DNA of 64,000 nucleotides from Nicotiana tabacum (Eukaryota > Streptophyta > Magnoliopsida > Solanales > Solanaceae), in the NCBI RefSeq assembly GCF_000715075.1, contig NC_134095.1:14016222-14080221 (forward strand), read 5' to 3'. The translations under genes were made by a program, and so were the position numbers. Positions 57,733-64,000 of the stretch are shown piece by piece (position 1 is the first letter of the stretch; every line of letters starts with the position of its first letter). The notes beneath the pieces are model-generated. The model did not search any database and was not told the DNA's origin. It was given only the letters and a program-made list of their open reading frames with translations.

Positions 57733-59790
57733 TTATGAGTACATTATGGTTTTGAAAATTGGTGCCCGCGGGGCATCGTTCGGCCTCGCCGCGGTCCTAG
57801 GTGTGAGATCCCTCTCAAGTTGCTCCAGCTCATGCATGGTCTGCTTGACATAACTCATCACTGCCGAGAGGATGGTAACGCTGGTCATGTTCTCACATCG
57901 TAGACATCGTCTGGTGATGGCATGGGCAATGGCCTTGATCCTATCTCTGGTTTGCTTCTTCTCTATGAGTAGGCGTTCTATCTGATCGCTACATATCTTG
58001 AATACCTGAGCATCCTGTATATGCTGATGCTTCAGTTGCCGTACTTCTAACTTCATCTGAGCAAACAAGTCGTACCAGTATCTGCTCTCATTTTGAAAAT
58101 CCTTAGCCTGATTAACTGCTTTGGTCTCAAGTGCAGCCATCTCTCTCTTCATTTTAGCAACAGTTTTTTCGTGGTCGCTTTTCAATTGATTTAAGTATCG
58201 GCGATGTTTATCTGCTCTTGTATCCCACTGGGCCCTGAGCTCTGCTATGGCGTTTTTAGATTTCTCTGAACCTTCTTGCCATTCCCTGACTTCACTTTTT
58301 AGCCTTTTTATCAATTGCTCGTCTTATCGACGCCTTGGCCGTTTATCCGCATCCATCCTTATCTATTTAATCTGGGCTCTGAGCATTTCGTTTTCCTGAA
58401 TCAACCTGTTCCATTCTCCCAGATTGGTAGCAACTTGCACGTTGTGCTCATATTTCAGGATTTCCACTTGTTGCTTTAACCTGCTGATTTCGGTGTAATA
58501 GCCTCTTTCTTTTGCTAGCCAATCCCACTGCCTTTGCGATGATTCGGTGAAATTCAGGATGTGGGGTCTCTTAGACGGCCTTTCATGCTCAAGTTCCCTT
58601 CTATACCATGCAAGGTAACCTGGCGCCATCTCACCTTTGGCTCGATCCCGCACGCAAGTATCTGATTTCAAATATTGACACTCACTCCAAATTTGGCGAA
58701 TTTTCGCTTCTGGAAACTGTCCGTTAGGACTTATCTTAACTGCTTGAGTGCTAAGATCTTCCTCATGGGGTACTGTCTGGCATCTTCCGAGCTGTCTCAA
58801 AACTCGGCAGGGCGCATAAGGTTGAATGCTCTTAAGCCCCATCAGTAAGAAATGAGTTTTAGCTGCCGGCATATATATGACCTCATCAACAGGCAACCAT
58901 CCCAGCGTCCATTGTATTTGGCTGGCAGTAAGAGCTTGAAAGAACGAGGTCCATGCTAGGACTCCTTTGGGCAAACTGATCTCTTTGGTTCTCGTGTAAA
59001 ATTCTTCTATGCAAGTCTTTTCCGGGGAACCATGGCTCAAAATCTCGGAACGATGGCAGAGGTGCTCGGTCATCCACATTTGTAGGAGCAAGTTACAACC
59101 TTCGAAGAAATTTCCCCCAGCTTTACAAGCTATGAGAGCTCGAAAAATGTCAGATACCACCATAGGCGCGAGAGTACTATCACTTTGCGTGAGTAAAGTG
59201 ATGACGACCCCGTATATATTCAAATCAATGTTTCTGTCTTTCCTTGGAAATAACAGAAGGCCCAGGAACATCATCATGAAGGCTACCCGTCAGTGTTTGT
59301 CCCACTTCTGACGAATACCTTTGCTGCACAGTTTGTTGATTGGATTATTGAATCCCTCTTCATGACCGTAACTATCATATATGAAGCATGGAGTACAAAA
59401 ACCGGCAGCCAGATCCGGGTTGTGGACCGTTCTAGGTATCTTCAGTGAATCTAGGAACCGATGTACTGTGACAGCTCTTGGGGCGACCAAGTATTTTTGC
59501 CTTAACAGAAGTTCAGCAATTCCGATGTACCCAGCCATTTCTTCCAAAGTCGGGGTGAGTTCAAAATCAGAGAAATGGAAAACATTGTGCGCCGGGTCCC
59601 AGTAGGTAACCAAAGCTCTTATGATATCTCCCCGAGGCTGGATTTCCAACAAACCTACGAGACCTTTCAAATATTTCTTGACCTCATCTTGTCCCTCAAC
59701 ACCCAGATCATTCCACCATAGCCGTAACTTGACAGGGATTTTGGTCATTATTGAAAAATGTTCATTTTGCATTGTGCTCATCCTGCACAT
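57733..59790 (-). pseudogene. ORF1 of Ogre-like element H
   Basis: One frame of 686 codons, broken by TGA at 59290, TAG at 58363 and TAA near 58324, with no frameshift. The N-terminal region starts MCRMSTMQNEHFSIMTKIPV and includes LVTYWDPAHNVFHFSDFELT and PTLEEMAGYIG, resembling the plant family I remember as DUF7745. The middle has LPVDEVIYMPAAKTHFLLMG and CQYLKSDTCVRDR. The C-terminal third is a Glu/Lys/Arg-rich coiled coil, ending PRAPIFKTIMYS. An extra ORF before gag is characteristic of Ogre elements; its role is unknown. The start could lie at the second or third Met. Confidence 0.85.
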
Positions 59791-61117
59791 TTATTAAGGT
59801 GTTCTTTAACAAAAATAAATTGACTCAAAATATTTTACAAGGAGGATCAAGTTTTCGAATACGACCTTTCAGCACTTCGGGGATGAAGATTTTGAGGCTG
59901 TGTGGGTCAATTGGATGAAAATCCTAAAAATGACCCGAAGGTGGTTATTTATGCAAAGTCAGCCTTCCGGCGTCCCTTTCGAGAACATTCGGCTATTTAT
60001 GACAAAACAACATCACCTGATTTATTCGTGACATAATTTGACACACATTTTTTATTATTATTATTACTATTTGTTTCTTTTTTTTTAGTAAAAGGTGGGG
60101 TTGAACCCGATGGGGCTTGCCTACGTATCTCACATCCGGTGAGAATCAAACCGGCGTAGTTCGGTACATCATAAATATAGAAAATCAATTAAACCCAGAA
60201 AGCAAGAATATATTTTTTTATTATTTTCTTTTGAAAAGAGATAAAGACTAAAGAAAATATTTATTATATTTTTTTTAAGGAAATATTTGGACTATTAGTC
60301 TGAATTTATAAAAGAGGTACTACGAAAGAAGCAGCATTTTTTTTGAATTATGAATTTTCCATTTTTTTTACTTTTAAATAAATACCTTTTTTTTTTATTT
60401 TGAAAGTGGGAAAAAATTTTATATTTTTTTTTAAAAAAAAAATCAAACTAGAAGACAAAAGTTTTTTTTAGAAAAATTCCGGCGAGGTTTTTGACACTAC
60501 TTGGACATTGGTTTTTTCCAAAATAAGTAATTATCTCCCTACGCTGCTATTTTTTCCCTTTTTTAGAAACCGGTCAGCATGCAGAACTGAAGCAAATAAA
60601 TGCGCAAAACAAATAGGATGCAGCAGGATGGTCTTTTCATTTCAGGTTGCCTGTCCTAGACAGACCCAACCCCTGTGTTGAGTCCCTTAAGTCAAATGCA
60701 ACATGATACAAATAAGCATTCCTACTAGGGATCCGGCATGAAGTTTCGTTATACTAGGTTTATAACCTGGGTATTTGTTCTAGACTGTGTACCCGAGCGG
60801 ACAACTCGAGTCGAGGAGGAGGCTACGTACCGGGGACCCGCGAGATCGTCCGGCTTTGTAACTTGTCCGACCTCTTTCTTATTTCAGGTATTGACACTAA
60901 CAGAATAGGGAGTCTCGACCAGCGAGCTTCTCCCCGGAGGTAAGAAGAGAAGGGTTTCGGCACAGTTTATATACAGTTCAGATAATATCAAAGCGGTAAA
61001 AGACAACATTTAGCACGTTAAGCAAAAACATGTAATAAAGATCAGATAATAAAGCCAAATATAACAATTATTCTAAGCTCAAATTCTTGAACCCTGAACC
61101 AGAGATTCTGGGTTAAA
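59791..61117 (-). other. 5' leader of element H, with long A/T runs and hairpin H-a
   Basis: Between PBS and ORF1. No gene. The stretch 60200-60480 is dominated by T and A homopolymer runs. Hairpin copy H-a lies at 60118-60162. The leader is unusually long, about 1.3 kb. Confidence 0.65.
60118..60162 (-). promoter_or_regulatory. Boundary hairpin module, copy H-a
   Basis: The sense strand starts GAACTACGCCGGTTTGATTC and ends GATACGTAGGCA. The outer stem is CTACG/CGTAG; the inner stem is TCTCA/TGAGA with loop CCGGATG. It lies about 330 bp upstream of ORF1. Confidence 0.68.
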
Positions 61118-61135
61118 TCCCCAGCAGAGTCGCCA
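61118..61135 (-). other. Primer binding site, Arg-tRNA type, element H
   Basis: The minus strand reads TGGCGACTCTGCTGGGGA, four bases inside the 5' LTR end. This is the PBS type reported for Ogre elements (arginine tRNA). Confidence 0.82.
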
Positions 61136-63308
61136 GAGCTGTCACACCTCCTTTTTGCGCGTCCCGCCCCGAAGGGTAAAAATGTGCGAGGGGAGTTTTT
61201 CCAATTTAAGTGACAATATTAGAAATGGGATTATTTATTTAATTCAGAGTCGCCACTTGGTAAAGGTTTGGCTTATGGTGTCCCAAGTCACCGGTTTATC
61301 TTGAATCCCAAATCGAGGAAATTTTCGACTTTTCCAAATGAAGTCTGCGAACCAGAAATTCTAAGTAAGGAATTCAGTTGACCCGAGGGAAGGTGTTAGG
61401 CACCCCCGAATCCCGTGGTTCTAGCACGGTCGCTTAAATTGTTATAATGGCTAAATATCTGATTTAAATACATGTTGTGACTTATGTGCTTTTATTAAGT
61501 TTAAATCGCTTTTATTATTATCATTTATTTTTTATAGAATTGCAACGTCGTGAAAATGCATCTCGAACCACGTCACAATCAATGCACCCGTAGTTATTAA
61601 CACATTTTCGACTCCGTTGAGATTTGAATTTGGGTCACCTAAATGCGCACCCGAATTTAAGAATGTAATTTAATTAAGCCGCGCCTAGAGAGTCTAACGC
61701 GTTATTATCTTTTGGGAAGGCCATGAAATTCACTAAACGGCCTATCCAGAATTCTAAATATTTATTATGGTTAGTTATTAAGGGCCCCGCAATTTGCATT
61801 TTTATTTGGTGAGGCTCGTCTCATTATTTTAGAAAAAGATATCCTACAGAGACTACATTTCTATTACATTTGTCTCTAAAAATAAAAGAGAAAGATACCA
61901 AACTTACTTGTTTAAGCAACTACATACTAAATCTCTACTATGTTTGACGAATCCGAATTTTGTTTGATTACCTAATTGGTTGTTTATGAGATGAGAATTA
62001 CCTCATGCCTTATCTTCAAGGAGTGAATAAGCTTCGTTAATTTGCTAAGGGGGATGGCAAGCAAACTAATGACGTACACTAAATTTACATAAAACGACCC
62101 TCCAGTTTGAATTTTAAAACTAGCTCATTTGGGCTTGATAAATGAAATCAGTTGTTTATTAGGAAAGCTACTATTAATTGAACTCAAAAGTAGTAGCATT
62201 ATTTCGAAACAGTGAATCTATATCGAAACCCATATCGAACCTATATAGGAACAAGTAATCTAACAAGAGGGTTGGCATACATGGCCATCCTCTTAACGTA
62301 ACACCACATGAGAATTAGCTTGGGATACATTTATCTTGAATTAAATGGAACCAAATATAACAGATTTGACAGTTCAAAGGTCTAGACAAAATACATACAA
62401 ATGCTTGCCACGATTCTATGTTATACTGTCATAGCTAAATTAAAACCTAATGGTTATACACATTGAAAATACGTCTGATCTAACAAACAATATTATCTGA
62501 CATGTCAATCAAGATGTGTATAATTCATACAGAGCAATCGCGGCTGGAACTAACTTAAACAAATACAGACCAAGCTACCATTCAACCTATTTTTGAACAC
62601 AAGGATTGTAAAGTAAACAGATGTTCATTTCTTTATTTCTGCTTCAAACTTCAAACTTTCAACAACACATGGTTTCAGAAGTTGTGTACCTGGAAGTATT
62701 CACAATTGAAGAAGAAGGGAAGTCAGCAGAGTAACAATGGCAACACCAAACAGCAGCAGTAATAGCAGGTAACAAATAGAACAAAATCCCAGTGCAAGAG
62801 GCAACTAAAGCCGATGGAAAAAAGGCAGAATGACAGCAATGACCAGTAGTATAGAAACAGAAATCTAGACAATCCAATTCCAAGAGAATAAACCAATGCA
62901 AACCAACCAATAAACTTAGCTGATACTTGGAAGAAAACAGAACTGACTGAACAGGTTGAACAAAACTGAGAATCGAACAGACAGCAGGAAGAAAACAGTT
63001 TCTGATTTCTGTATGTTTTTCTCTCTCGAATGTGTGTCTGTATAAGCCCCTCTATTTTTCCTCTCACTATCTCTTTCCAGTGCCAATTTTCAGTTCTTGA
63101 AATCTACTTGAGTTATCAAGAAGAATTCTTTTTCTAGTTTTTCCTGCTTTTTAGAACTCAGCTCTCAATGTTTAATCTGAGTTTTCTATGTGTGTCTCTC
63201 TCAATGTGTATCCCTCCCTCTTATAAGCCTAAAACTCAACCCTTTAACAGCCTGTTTATCAATCAGAAAACCCCTCCCATGTGTTGTCTTCTTTTCAGTT
63301 TCCACTTA

Positions 63309-63320
63309 CTATTTAAATAA
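63309..63320 (-). promoter_or_regulatory. Possible TATA box in H 5' LTR
   Basis: The minus strand reads TTTTTATTTAAATAGTAAG, a reasonable plant TATA-type sequence kept in both LTRs (also about 44483-44496). If used, transcription would start near 63280, leaving about 2.1 kb of R-U5. This is weak evidence without a transcript end. Confidence 0.25.
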
Positions 63321-63415
63321 AAACACACCCCCATGATATTACCTGGCAAACTTACCTTTTGAGTAAGGTTTATTATTTCTGAACTAAAGCAGAATATGGG
63401 CAGCAGAATGTAATC

Positions 63416-63433
63416 TGACAGCATATGCTGTCA
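63416..63433. repeat. 18-bp perfect palindrome in H 5' LTR
   Basis: A second copy of TGACAGCATATGCTGTCA, identical to 44589-44606. It lies about 100 bp upstream of the possible TATA box in the direction of H transcription, so it could be a binding site for a dimeric factor. Confidence 0.85.
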
Positions 63434-64000
63434 AACTATTTTAACCCAAAAAGGGTCTTTATGCACATGTTGTGCACAAGTGCACATGCCCTCCAATTCA
63501 GATTGCAGCTAACAATCTAACCTTTTTATTTTCATATTCAAATACATCAATTATAAGTAGCTATAGTTGATTCTCAATTTGATTCAAACAATGTTCAGCA
63601 AGACAAATCAAAATGTTACCATTCAAACAGCTAAAACTATTCGACGACATGTATCGAATCGACTATACTAATTACAACATATACAATCAAAGCCAAGGAT
63701 TAGAAATCTAACAGTATCAAACATGCGATTCAAATTACACTGTCAAAACAAAATGCCCTTGGGAACTAAATAATCGACCAATTTCGAATTCAACTAACTA
63801 TGCAGTTTAACCACACACACATTATTAGTGAATGAAGAAGGACGTGACAAAATGCAAGGGCCCGGGCAAGGTGGACAACAACAGTTTGTGAAAATCCGAA
63901 ACACAAACTAAACAAGACATTTCGGCCATACAAACGGACCTTTAACAAACACATGACATGAATAAAGCAAAGAGAAACAAGCTTACCTTAAAAATCCTTG

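Larger units (their letters stand above)
42313..64000 (-). mobile_element. Giant Ogre-like element (H), 5' LTR runs off window
   Basis: Minus-oriented; from right to left: 5' LTR (64000-61140, partial), Arg-type PBS, leader, ORF1 (59790-57733), gag-PR (57141-53609), intron (53608-53393), RT-RH-aRNH-INT (53392-49940), repeat-rich 3' region, PPT, 3' LTR (46390-42313). With a full 5' LTR of about 4.1 kb it would span about 22-23 kb. Upstream ORF1, intron, dual RNase H, PBS type and size are the known hallmarks of Ogre elements. Stops and one frameshift make this copy non-autonomous. Confidence 0.92.
61140..64000 (-). repeat. 5' LTR of element H, partial (window ends)
   Basis: It starts tgtcacacctcctttttgcg and follows the 3' LTR (42313-45178) to the end of the window with about 2% differences and a few single-base indels. 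The missing part should be about 1.2 kb. An LTR at both ends with the PBS between confirms that H is one insertion. Confidence 0.92.

Overview
This is a stretch of plant nuclear heterochromatin. It consists almost entirely of nested Ty3/gypsy LTR retrotransposons, and I see no cellular protein gene, tRNA, rRNA or CRISPR. The LTR lengths (2.3-4.1 kb), the Tat/Ogre and chromovirus families, and the wording of several degenerate gag and pol proteins suggest a large-genome Solanaceae species, probably tobacco-like. That assignment rests on remembered family resemblance, not on a search. Nearly every reading frame is broken, and the window is best read as layers of insertions.

Layout: (A) 1-1173, part of a minus-oriented LTR. 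(B) 1174-12131, a plus-oriented Tat-type element that has lost its pol. It keeps a gag remnant, 50-bp tandem repeats, two antisense additional ORFs (aORFs), a polypurine tract and the first 142 bp of a 3' LTR. A solo LTR (C, 5203-7639, target duplication GGCAG) sits inside its first aORF. (D) 12132-18629, a minus-oriented chromovirus whose protease, RT, RNase H and half the integrase are deleted. (E) 18630-19324, an Athila-like fragment with a PBS and LTR end. (F) 19325-about 26030, a plus-oriented Tekay/Del-like element with a 2.7-kb 5' LTR and decayed gag-pol, cut off in the integrase. (G) about 26031-42312, a plus-oriented Ogre/Tat element with dual RNase H whose gag is split by a solo LTR (26282-28598, target duplication GATGG); its 3' region holds a 2.7-kb array of 47-bp repeats. 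(H) 42313-beyond 64000, a minus-oriented giant Ogre-like element (about 22-23 kb) inserted in G's 3' LTR. It has PBS, ORF1, gag-PR, an intron, RT-RH-aRNH-INT, a 44-bp telomere-motif minisatellite, PPT and both LTRs, the 5' LTR running off the window.

H's two LTRs differ at about 2% of sites by eye; D's differ at roughly 5%. H is therefore probably the youngest layer. Even so, its ORFs carry several stops and a frameshift.

The most interesting signal is a recurring hairpin module of about 40-45 nt, found four times in H and twice in G. It lies between coding blocks and beside the ends of the noncoding regions. Its outer stem is nearly constant (CTACG/CGTAG) and its inner stem changes sequence while staying paired, as expected of a conserved RNA structure. 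Also notable are the telomere-like inverted motifs in H's minisatellite, higher-order structure in G's 47-bp array, and clusters of TGCGGNCCGCA-like palindromes in LTRs of different lineages.
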